A program made the position numbers and the translations under genes. Source: an uncultured Anaerobiospirillum sp. (GTDB lineage: Bacteria; Pseudomonadota; Gammaproteobacteria; Enterobacterales; Succinivibrionaceae). From it: a DNA stretch of 64,000 nt. The number at the start of each line of letters is the position of its first letter. Within the stretch, counting starts at the first letter, position 1. Under the pieces are notes generated by a model, which worked only from the letters and a program-made list of their open reading frames with translations, had not been told where the DNA came from and searched no databases. The stretch is from NCBI GenBank assembly GCA_944389615.1, contig CALXNA010000006.1, positions 1 through 64,000 on the forward strand. Reading direction: 5' to 3'. Shown piece after piece: positions 26,073-35,500 of this stretch.

Positions 26073-28350
26073 TCAGTAGTCAAAGTACGTGTGAAGCGGC
26101 GCCAAGACGATGGTGGCAGGCTCATACTGCGCCATCTGCCCGGCGATGTCAGAGGAGCTTAAGTCGATGCTCAGATCCCAGAGGTATTGCTTAAGCTGCG
26201 GCCAGCGCCCTGCTTGGATCTGGGCATTAACCCAGTCAAAGGCGGCGCTGTCGTAGGAGACGCCGGTCAGGCCATAGTCTGTGATGCTTTGCAGCACGCT
26301 CTCTGCAGTCTGAGCTTGGGTCATGGGGTCGAGCAAGGCCGCCCACGGCAAGTAGTAGCTGGTCTGCCAGCCTGCGGCGATCAAAGGGGGGAGGGCCTCG
26401 GGGTAGCTGCTTTCGACCAAGGCTATTGCTTTGAGGTCATAGCGCTCATCCATCTCATGCAATAGCGCGCTGATGGCCGGTTCGTTGGCGGTGGTGAGGT
26501 CTTTGATATCAAGCCACAGCGTCTCGAGCTTGGATCGATGGGCCTGCAGGAAGTCCTGCAGGAGAGCGTCGCCCCTCTTGCAGCCATTGTGGTTGAGGCA
26601 GAGCCCCACTTGAGGGTCGTAGGAGAGGTCGATCTCCGCGCGCGTTAACCCTAAGTTGTGGGCATAGGCAAACTTCATGAGAGAGTCACTGCGATGGAGC
26701 GTCAGCTGCGTGCGCTGAGGCTGCGGTAAGGTGGGCAGTTGACGCGGCAGCTGATAGGCGGCATCGGCCGCGAGTGGACTGTCTGGTACCTCATACGCGC
26801 TTGCGGCCAAGGAACGCTCGGGATGCGCGGTTGGGCTCGTGATGGCCATGAGATCGAGCACGAGGTCAAAGAGCTGGTCATTGACCCAGAACTGCGTGCG
26901 TTGCTGGCGCAAGGCGGTGAGCTTATCCCCATAGCGCGCGGCATAGCGTGGGGCAAAGGTAAATAAGAGCGGGATGCGCGCCATGGCCGGTTCATAGGCG
27001 GCCCAATTGTGCCCAGCGTCCAGCGCTTGGCCGTAGTCTGAGCAATAGATAAGGCCCATAAAGGCTGGGTGGGCCTGCGCGGTGGTGATGAGTGAGGCTA
27101 AGACCTCGTCTTGGGCGCGCAGAGAATTGAGGTAGGCGCTCAAGGTCGGCGCCTCATCGGGCACGATGTTACCAATTTGGCCCTGCGTCCAATGGGAACT
27201 GAGGGCGCTGGTGCTGGGATAAGGGCTCTGCAGGCCGTTGAGCTGCACCACGACCAAGTTATTGGCTTGAGGGTCTAAGGTGCTGAGTACTTGAGATAAG
27301 GCGGGGATAAGCGCCGCATCAGACGGCGGGGTGCTCCAGCGACTTTCCGCTAAGAAGATGGCCTCGTCAAAGCCGCGAGCCACACCGCTCAAATCAGTGC
27401 CGAGCAGCCCAAAGCGATTGCAGTTGCTGAGGTAGACCGTGTGGACATCGGCAGCTGCCATGAGCGCGCCTAAGGATACCGCTTGCTCGAGCGGCACCAC
27501 CGAGCGGTTGCTCAGGGCAGCGCTTAATGCCGCCATGGTGTCACCGTGCCCGGCATAGGCATTGGTGGCGATGATGCTGTTGTCTGGGGTTAAGAGGGTG
27601 CTGAGATGAGGCGTGGTGGCAAAGAGGCCGCTGTAGAGACCCATGAAATCGCGATTGTGGCCGGAGCCTAAGACCACGAGGTAGAGCTCACCGGATTGAT
27701 CTTTGTGGGCGGTAGGCTGAGTAGTAGGTTGTGGGATGGCGGCCAGTGCGTGGTGCCATTGGGCACTCAAATGCCGGGCGGTTTGGAGGGTGGGGAGGCT
27801 TAGAAGTGTGCCGATACAGGCGAGCAGGGCCAGCCCAGCGGCCCAGTTTTGCCGTTTTAAATTTGAGAAATGGTCATCCCCCCCCCCAATTTCTCTTAAG
27901 GTTGTGCGGCCGCAACAGGGTCGTCAGCAAGATGGTGGCAAAGCCTACCACCAGCATAATGGCGCCAAAGATGGCCAAGTTGGTGCTGCGCAGCAGAAAG
28001 TGCAGCTGCGCGCTGAGGAGCTGGGCCCACGTCAGCTGCAGCATTGGGACTAAGTCCGAGGCGGTCAGCGGCACATGCATGCTGTGGTAGTACTGATAGA
28101 GCACGCCGTTAGCAGCCGTGAGCACGGCCACCAGCCCCATCCACAGCCCCAGCAGCGCTTTGCGGCGCACTAATAAGGCGCCGACCAGCCATGCCAGCAC
28201 CAGCATGAGCGCCGGTAGGGCGTAATCTAACGGGCCGACGCGGCCGCTGATATAGGCCTGCCAGACCGTAAAGGTCAAGATATGGGCTAACACCAAGACC
28301 CCAAGGCTCACATAACCGAGGCCGCGCCGCAATTGGTTCAGTCTTATCAT
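26073..28350 (-). CDS. Phase-variable paralogue of the transferase-like protein, OFF (frameshifted at a G10 tract)
   Basis: The ATG at 28350 has an AGGAG RBS. As sequenced, translation gives four membrane segments and stops at a TGA right after a G10 tract (158 residues). With 9 or 12 G, it would continue into a TM5 and a 758-residue protein parallel to its neighbour. The sulfatase-fold domain keeps the likely nucleophile Thr (GHGDTMAAL) but has VLGSGHNRD where Glu is expected, CSDYG instead of SDHA, and QLNGLQS for HLMGTHG, so it looks inactive as a transferase. The C-terminal domain instead retains LHRSDS, RAEIDLSYD, LNHNG and LWLDIKDL, close to the HR...ExD...H layout of glycerophosphodiesterases. 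The ligand is unknown. Its intact length and lack of other lesions argue for phase variation rather than decay. Confidence 0.8.
27878..27887. repeat. Poly-C tract (10 bases), phase-variation switch in the OFF gene
   Basis: Ten C on the plus strand (G10 in the coding strand) lie at the same place, between TM4 and TM5, as the C12 tract of the neighbouring paralogue. G10 leads to an immediate TGA and G11 to a TAA seven codons on; G9 or G12 opens the full frame. Confidence 0.9.
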
Positions 28351-28487
28351 AGCGCTCTCCTGTCCAAAGCTTAAGGGAGAGCCAGCATAGCACCCGCGCG
28401 GCGGGGCGGCTAGGCACGCCCAGCGCCCAGTGGGCGCAGCGGGGCGCGGCGGAGCAGCCAAGTTCGGTGCAGGTTGCTGGGGACAGG

Positions 28488-30506
28488 TTAGTGGCCGGGG
28501 GTGAGCAGGCTCGCCAAGTCTTCGATGGCGCGGTTGAGGCCGTGCTCATTGACGGTCGGTTCGGTCGGGGCGCCGACTTGAATCAGATCTAAATCGGCCT
28601 CGGGCATCTCGGCGATGAAGCGGCTGGGCTCTTGTTGGTTGATGTTGGCGCCGACCTTGCGCGCGTGCGCGACCGTCAAGGTGAGCTCGGTTTGGGCGCG
28701 TGTGACTCCGACGTAGGCGAGGCGGCGCTCTTCTTCGATGTTGTCTTCTTCAATCGAGGTGCGGTGCGGCAAGATGCCCTCTTCCATGCCAAGCAGGTAG
28801 ACAAAGGGGAACTCAAGGCCTTTGGCGGCGTGCAAGGTCATCAGTTGCACCGCATTGCCCTCATCCTCGTCCTCGCGCTGATCCATCATCTCGCGCAGGC
28901 CCAAGCGCTCGACCGCGTCACCAAAGTGCATGGGCTCGCCCTTGGCTCCGGAGATGAGCTCACCAATCCAGCTCATGACCGTCTCGACGTTTTTGCGCTT
29001 CCACTCATAGGCTTGCTCGGAGCTCTCGGCGCGCAGGTACTCATAAAAGCCCAAGCGCTCGAGCAAGGTGTCACACAGCTTTTGGTCTTGGCCGTTGAGC
29101 AGCAGTTGGCGTAGGTCAACATAGAGCCCTAAAAAGCCCATCACGGCACCGGCTTGGCTGGCATTGAGCTGGGAGTAAAACTCTTTGGAGCAGATGCAAT
29201 CGTAGAGGCAGCGCTGATATTGGTGCGCGGTGCTGGTCATGGCCTTGAGCGTCTGCGCGCCGATGCCGCGCGCAGGCACGTTGATCACGCGCAAGAAGGC
29301 CGCATCGTCCTTGGGATTGGTCAAAAAGCGACACCACGCGAGAATGTCTTTGACTTCCATGCGGGCAAAGAAGGAGGTGTCACCCGTGACCTTGCACGGG
29401 ATGTGCGCCGCCATCAGCTCCTTTTCCATATCGCGCGCTTGGGAGTTGGAGCGATATAAGATGGCGTAATGGCCCCATGAGGTCTTGTGGTCAAAGCGAT
29501 GGCCCATGATGTCAGCGGCGACATACTCGCATACCGTCTCGTTGGTGGCACAATAGGCGACGCGAATCTTCTTGCCCTCAGGCAAAGCCGAGTACAGGGT
29601 CTTCTCAAAGATATGCGGATTGTGGGCGATGATCGAGTTGGCACAGCGCAGGATGCGCGCCGTCGAGCGGTAGTTTTGCTCGAGCTTGATCACCTTCAGA
29701 TCGGGGAAGTCTTGCGTCAGCTGCTTGATGTTCTCGGGGCGAGCGCCGCGCCAAGAGTAGATCGATTGGTCGTCATCACCCACTACGGTAAAGCGCTGGT
29801 TGGTCGCCACAAGGCACATCAAGAGGATGTACTGAGTTTGGTTGGTGTCTTGGTACTCATCGACCAAGATGTAGCGAAAGCGCTCTTGGTACTGGGTGCG
29901 CGTGGCCTGATCTAAGAGCAAGAGACGCGTTGGGATAAAGAGCAGATCGTCAAAGTCCACCGCATTGCAGGCGCGCAGGTAGTTGGTATATTTCTGGTAG
30001 ATATCAACCGTGACCGGATCGCCCCCTTCCTTTTGCACCACCTTCGGCGTCTTTAAGGCGCCCTTGTACAGGGAGATGCGCTGGCACAGGCCTTCGAGGT
30101 ACTCGCGTGAGGCATCTTGCGCGAGGTTGGGGAAGTCGGTGGTGATGATGTTCTTGATACTTTTGAAGGTATCGGTCTCATCGAAGATGGAGAAGTTGCG
30201 CCCTAGCCCCAAGCGCGCCGCCTGTTCCTTTAAGATGATGCGCCCGAGCGCGTGGAAGGTGCAGATAGTCAGCTCAGCGGCGGTCTTTTCATCGACTTCC
30301 TTGGCAATACGCTCGCGCATTTCGGCTGCGGCCTTGTTGGTAAAGGTGACCGCCAAGATTTCCTTAGCCTGCGCGAGATTGTGGCGCAGTAAGTGGACAA
30401 TCTTGGTGATGATGACGCGCGTTTTACCCGAGCCAGCCCCGGCGAGCACCAAGCATGGCCCCGAAGTGTATTGCACGGCCTCCAGCTGCGCTGCGTTGAG
30501 CTTCAA
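28488..30506 (-). CDS. rep: ATP-dependent DNA helicase Rep
   Basis: Rep is a 3'-5' superfamily 1 helicase that clears proteins ahead of replication forks and restarts them. I choose the TTG at 30506, which follows AGGAGG by 5 bases; this gives 672 residues, matching E. coli Rep (673). Motifs: Walker A AGAGSGKTR (Lys28), DEYQDTN (motif II), GDDDQSIYSWRGA (motif III), KLEQNYRS (motif IV), LMTLHAAKGLEFP (motif V) and AYVGVTRAQ (motif VI). It resembles Rep more than UvrD along its length. It is divergent from the IstA-like gene; the phase-variable genes lie downstream in the same direction. Confidence 0.96.
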   Translation of the reverse strand: MKLNAAQLEAVQYTSGPCLVLAGAGSGKTRVIITKIVHLLRHNLAQAKEILAVTFTNKAAAEMRERIAKEVDEKTAAELTICTFHALGRIILKEQAARLGLGRNFSIFDETDTFKSIKNIITTDFPNLAQDASREYLEGLCQRISLYKGALKTPKVVQKEGGDPVTVDIYQKYTNYLRACNAVDFDDLLFIPTRLLLLDQATRTQYQERFRYILVDEYQDTNQTQYILLMCLVATNQRFTVVGDDDQSIYSWRGARPENIKQLTQDFPDLKVIKLEQNYRSTARILRCANSIIAHNPHIFEKTLYSALPEGKKIRVAYCATNETVCEYVAADIMGHRFDHKTSWGHYAILYRSNSQARDMEKELMAAHIPCKVTGDTSFFARMEVKDILAWCRFLTNPKDDAAFLRVINVPARGIGAQTLKAMTSTAHQYQRCLYDCICSKEFYSQLNASQAGAVMGFLGLYVDLRQLLLNGQDQKLCDTLLERLGFYEYLRAESSEQAYEWKRKNVETVMSWIGELISGAKGEPMHFGDAVERLGLREMMDQREDEDEGNAVQLMTLHAAKGLEFPFVYLLGMEEGILPHRTSIEEDNIEEERRLAYVGVTRAQTELTLTVAHARKVGANINQQEPSRFIAEMPEADLDLIQVGAPTEPTVNEHGLNRAIEDLASLLTPGH

Positions 30507-30670
30507 TTGCCCCTCCTTTCGTAATGACCTAGGGCCGCTATTGTACAATGAGCCTTTGAGCCCATGGGCCCTGAGAGCCAAGGAGTATTGCTGCATACAA
30601 GGCGAGCGTCTTGTGGGGCGCCGTGCTGGGAGCCTTGTTGCCCTGCGGCGGACGTTGGAGGTAAGTGCTG

Positions 30671-32494
30671 ATGCTGTCACGAGAACGGGTATTACAGCTA
30701 CGAGCTGACTATCAAGCAGGTCTGACCATATCGCAGTTGCGGCGCAAATATGGGCACAACGTCGCTACCATCAAGCGTTGGATCGATCCTGCTACTCCTT
30801 TGCCGTCGCCGCATAAGTACCAGCGCGCTCAGAACAAGGCTAAGACGGCCGCTCCCGTCGTGGCGCCGGACGATCCGACTCCGGCACGTACGTGGCTCAA
30901 AGCCCAGCGCTACGTGCAACTGCTCCCGACGCCGGTTGCGACGCTGCTGGAGCAGGTGGCTGCCCAGCTTGATGATAAGTGGGGCTGGGGCATTCTTAAC
31001 CGGCACTTGAAGACCTTAGTGGCCGGGATCAAGCTGGAGCCTGAGCTTCCGCCTACCATGGTGCGCAATATCTGCGCCGTGATTGCGGAAGGCCTCAAGC
31101 TGCATCCAACTAATCTTGCCACCATCGATACCAATAGCTCGGGCCGGGTGCCATGGGGTTGTGTGTTGCTCGAGTCCTGCAAGGTGGTGGTCAATGCCCC
31201 GCAAGGGCCATTAGCGCAGATGCTTGTGACCTGCACCCTGCCCCACATGGGGTTGAGCGTGGGCTATGTGCTGCCCGGGCCGAGCTTTGAGGGCTTGGTC
31301 ATGGTGCTCAAGGACTTATGTGTCCAGCTCCACGGGCAACCGACCCAAGTGCTGATCAACTCTTATGAGGTAGCTGCCGCCATTACCCGCCCAGAGCGGG
31401 ACGATGAAGCGAGCTGCTGGTTGGGTACTTGCGCGGGCATGTTTGATGACCAAGGCCATGCGCGCATCTTTACCACCGACTTTAAGAACTTTCAGCAGGC
31501 TCTCGGTGCCGAGGTGCAGATCAGAAATGAACTGCCCTCATCCTACGCCCCGGAGCGCATCTCCTTAGCGCTGCTTGATCCGGCGTTGCAATTGAGCGGT
31601 GACTACACCGCCTTTAACGAGCAGCTGCAAGTGCGTACCTTGTACGCTCAAGGCTTGCGCCGGGAGGATTTGCATGAGATCGGTGCCATTGTGGCGCGTG
31701 AGCGCAAGCCCCAAGTGGCGTATAAGCCTTACGAGCCGAATGTCGATCCCCTCGAGGAGCTGGACTTCGATGAAGATGAGGAGGAGTTTGAGCCAAGGCC
31801 TAGGGTCAAACCAAATCCCGAGCGGGATCTTGCCTCCGCGGAGCTAAGCCTCTTAGTGAGGCTTGAATATCCTGATAATGCGCCGCCGCCTAAGTCGCCG
31901 ATCATGGCGTGGGTGCAAAAGCATCTGCCGCTGCCGCCGTTTTTATTGCGCACGCTGCGCGCCTTAAAGCCGCTCACCTCGCGGGTAGAGTCCTATCAAG
32001 CCCAGAGCTTGCAGCAAGCTGAGGTCAATCAGTATGGCCGCATCAGCGTCGGCGGCAATGAGTACTCCGTGCCCGGCTGCGCGCCCGGCAGCACCGTAGT
32101 GGTCGCTTTAGACTGGCGCTATCTGAGCGTGCGCACCGTGCACAATGAGGAGATTGTGCGTTATGAGCGCTGCTTTGGCACGGGTCAGTATCTGCTGTTG
32201 TGGGCGGTCGAGTTGGAGCGCCTAGTGGCGCAGCCTGCGGCTTTTGCCCGCTCGCGCGTGGCCGCCGAGTTTGAGACCGAGGACGTCAGCCTCGTTGTCA
32301 GCTACGGCTTTGCCGCAGTGCAGGCCGTATTGACGGCCTTAGCCCCATGCCTGCATGACAATGACATCAAGGCCCTCGCGGCGCTGTTCCATCAGAGCGT
32401 GCAAACGGCGCTGCAGAACTACGACGTTGAGGCAGATGACCTCATTGCGGTCTTATGCGCGCAGCTGCAGGCCGCCGCGCCCTCCCACTCGTGA
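30671..32494 (+). CDS. IstA-like (IS21-type) protein without partner, probably domesticated or inactive
   Basis: I choose the ATG at 30671 (GGAGGT RBS, 8-base spacing), giving 607 residues. An N-terminal helix-turn-helix (TISQLRRKYGHNVATIKRWI) is followed by a region where an integrase core would lie and by the C-terminal IstA barrel (VNQYGRISVGGNEYSVPG, VVVALDWRYLSVRTVHNEEIVRYE). Where IstA has VLYDN with a catalytic Asp, this protein has VLINSYE; I cannot place an intact DDE triad. A long acidic linker (LEELDFDEDEEEFEPRP) lies near 360-380. No istB follows, and I see no terminal inverted repeats. The full-length frame and good RBS suggest it is made. A DNA-binding role is inferred. Confidence 0.65.
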   Translation: MLSRERVLQLRADYQAGLTISQLRRKYGHNVATIKRWIDPATPLPSPHKYQRAQNKAKTAAPVVAPDDPTPARTWLKAQRYVQLLPTPVATLLEQVAAQLDDKWGWGILNRHLKTLVAGIKLEPELPPTMVRNICAVIAEGLKLHPTNLATIDTNSSGRVPWGCVLLESCKVVVNAPQGPLAQMLVTCTLPHMGLSVGYVLPGPSFEGLVMVLKDLCVQLHGQPTQVLINSYEVAAAITRPERDDEASCWLGTCAGMFDDQGHARIFTTDFKNFQQALGAEVQIRNELPSSYAPERISLALLDPALQLSGDYTAFNEQLQVRTLYAQGLRREDLHEIGAIVARERKPQVAYKPYEPNVDPLEELDFDEDEEEFEPRPRVKPNPERDLASAELSLLVRLEYPDNAPPPKSPIMAWVQKHLPLPPFLLRTLRALKPLTSRVESYQAQSLQQAEVNQYGRISVGGNEYSVPGCAPGSTVVVALDWRYLSVRTVHNEEIVRYERCFGTGQYLLLWAVELERLVAQPAAFARSRVAAEFETEDVSLVVSYGFAAVQAVLTALAPCLHDNDIKALAALFHQSVQTALQNYDVEADDLIAVLCAQLQAAAPSHS

Positions 32495-32531
32495 TGTTAG
32501 GGCGCCCGCGCCGCAGGCGTGAGCCCGCGGT

Positions 32532-35500
32532 TTAGCCTTGCTTGGTCGAGAAGGAGTGCAAGCGGCAGGAGCTATCGAGGGTGGTGAAGATGAGCTCGTT
32601 GTCATTGCCTTGGTTGATGGCCAAGGTCTGCAGCGCGTTGCCCTCAAAGATGCTCTGCTGCTCACAGCTGCACCAGACCACGACCGGTACCTGAAATTCG
32701 CTAGCGAGCTGGGCCAAGCGTGGCGAGAGCTGGGCACACATGCTGTGGTCAAAGGCGAAGGTGTCGACCATTAGGGTCGGGGCCATGCCGCTTAAGCGCG
32801 CAGCGACTAAGCCGTGGTTTAAGGTCGCCTCCAGCATCGCAGCGCTTTGCTCGAGCGGCAGCTCTAAGAAGCGTGCTTGATAGCCCGCCATGCTCAGCCC
32901 CAGCGCGCCGGGAAGGGCGCCGTACTGGCCTTGATTGAAGGTGAGCAGCGAGCAGATCATCTGCCATTGCATCTTTGAACCGGCGTAGAGGATGGCGTTG
33001 TGCTTGTTCTCGATCAGGCTAGCCAAGACCAAGCGCGAGAGCGCGACCGCAGGACTTGAGATGGCGTACATCATAGGCGAGAGCTCAAGGCGCGCTAAGG
33101 TCTCAAGGTTCAAGACTAAATGGTTGGGCGTGAGCGTCTGCGGCGTGACCGCGGCCTGTAAGGTGATATCCCCAATTGAGTTCAGCTGCGTGAGCTTGCT
33201 TGTGAGCGACGGCAAGTCTTGGCTAAAGGCTTGGATGATGCTGCCATACGGATAGGACAGATCAAGGGCGCGTACTGCTACCCCGCGCGAGCTGAGCTCA
33301 CGCAGCAAGTAGTCACGTACCTCGTTCCAGCCGGGCTCCTGCGGCAGGCATAAGTACAGCGCGCAGCTGCTTAAGTCGCTCTCAAGCAGCGCCTCTAAGA
33401 GCAAGCCGGCATGCTGCGTTGCGCCCAAGGCGACCGTCTGCACATTGAGGCTGAGCAGCGCTAAGGCATCAAGCTCGCTTGCGCAGACTACCAGAGGCCC
33501 CGTCAGCTCATCATTTAAGACATTGAGGTTAAAGCAGCGTTCTTGCCCGACATAACGCTTATCTGGGTGCATGAGGTCAGGCGAGTTCAGGTCATAGGCG
33601 ACATAGCTGTCTTCATTGAGCGGGATGATGGCTGCTTGCCACATCGGTACTTGCCATGGCTCAAAGCCAGCGTTGGCGTTGAAGTTCGGCTCGACGCGAT
33701 AGGCCGGGTCAAAGCCCAAGCAATAGCGCTCGATGATAGCCGGGCTTAGGCCCTGCGCCGTGAAGTAGGCGCACGCGCCCACCGCATCCTTGCAGCGCTG
33801 TAAGTAGTGGCTGAGCGTACCGCGCACCTGCGATGGCAGCGCCGCCGGAGCCGTCAGCTCACGGGCCGCAGCTGCACTGGTCGCCGTGACCGGGTTCGCA
33901 GCTACTGTAGCTACCTGAGGCTGCGCAACCGGAGCGCTGGGAGCTACCTGAGGTGCTACCTGTGCCATAGGGGCAGGTGCGGCCCGCGGCGTTGGGGCCG
34001 CGGTGACTTGAGGTACGACCGGCGTCAGTGGCGTAGCCTGGGGTGCCTGAACCGGAGGGACTGGGCTGAGCGGAGCTACATGGGTCACCTGAGCCGGTGT
34101 AACCGGGATAGGAGCTGCGGGAGCGGCAGCTGGGGCGCTCGGTTGCAGCGCGCTCAGCGGGGCGCCTTGGCCCTGCGGGTGGAGCGCATTGGCGGTGGCC
34201 GTTAAGGTTGAAAAGGCATCTTGGGGGCCACTGGTCTCGGGCTCTTCTTCGCTTAAGGTAAAGCCCGGGTCTTTATGGACAGTGCGCGCCAGCGGATTGA
34301 GCTTGCTGTCTAATAAGCCCAGCTCATCGTCGTCGATCGGACTGACCCCGTCTAACTTGGCGATGTCAGGCAGATCGAGGTCGCCTGCGAGCGGCGCCAG
34401 CTCCGGCGTGTTGTCGTGGGGCCGCTCTTCGAGTGGATTGACCTCTAAAATCTTGGTCTCGGGCTCCTCAGCCGCAAAGAACTCGGGCTTAGCCTTTTTC
34501 ACCGGTGGCTGCTCCGACGCTGCAGGGGCTGGAGCGGCGGCGCCAGTGGGAGCGGGCGTTGGTACCATAATGGTAGGCTGAGCTTCTCCGCTTGGGGCGG
34601 GCGCTGGTGCGACTGCAGGGGCGGCAGGGTTCGCCTTGCCCTCAGGCTCGATGCCGGTGATAGCCGAGAAAATGGCGGTAGCCGCTTGACTTAAAGCGGC
34701 GACGTCTTGGTCGACCGGATCGGTTGATGCGGCCGAGGCTACGGCTGGGGCAGCGGTTGCGGCAGCGACGGCAGCGCTTGCGGCCGCAGGGGCGCTGGCA
34801 GTGGCGCTTAAGATGACATCAGGGGCGGCCTTGGCCTCGTCCTTAGGCGGATTTAAGAAGTCAAAGGTAGCCGTGCGCGCGGCTGCGATCTTGGTTTGGT
34901 TGAGCTCGTCTTCGTGGACGCGATGGCCGAAGTCATCGGTCAAGATGCGGCCACGATTGTCGCTCATTAAGGTCGAGGTATGCCGATTGGTATCAAGCCC
35001 GGTGGTGCTAGCGCTAAAGATACTGGTCTTAGGCGTAGTCGCTGGGGGCGTGACCGGCTCGGCGCTGATCATGGTACTGACCGTTGGCGCAGGCTGATGC
35101 TGATGGCCATGCAGCGCCGACGAGTAGCCGGAGATGCGCGTGGCGTTGTCGTTGGTGGCGTTGAGCGCAGCAAAGGCTTTGGCATAAGGATTGTCGCCTT
35201 GTGGCGCAGCTTGCGGCGTGCTGCTGCGCTGAATGAGGGTGCTCGGGCCCTCGCGCAGCGGATTGCTCGAGGAGATGGCAGTATGCACCTCGGCCGGATT
35301 GTCCTCGCGCTGCGGTACCGGCGGATTACGGCGCATGACATCGCGGATGCCCGATTGCACCTCAGCCACGCTCTTCTTATCGAAGTCAAAGGCCTTGCCA
35401 TTGATCAAGGTCGAAGGCGCGCCCGGATTGCGCAGCGGCATCTCTACCTCAGGGCGGGCGTCGTTTTCTTGGGCTTTGCGCCGCTCTGGATCGAGCGCCT

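Noticed and set aside
30507..30680. Upstream extension of the rep frame
   Set aside because: A TTG at 30506 with AGGAGG fits E. coli Rep; the upstream residues are Arg-rich and lack homology.
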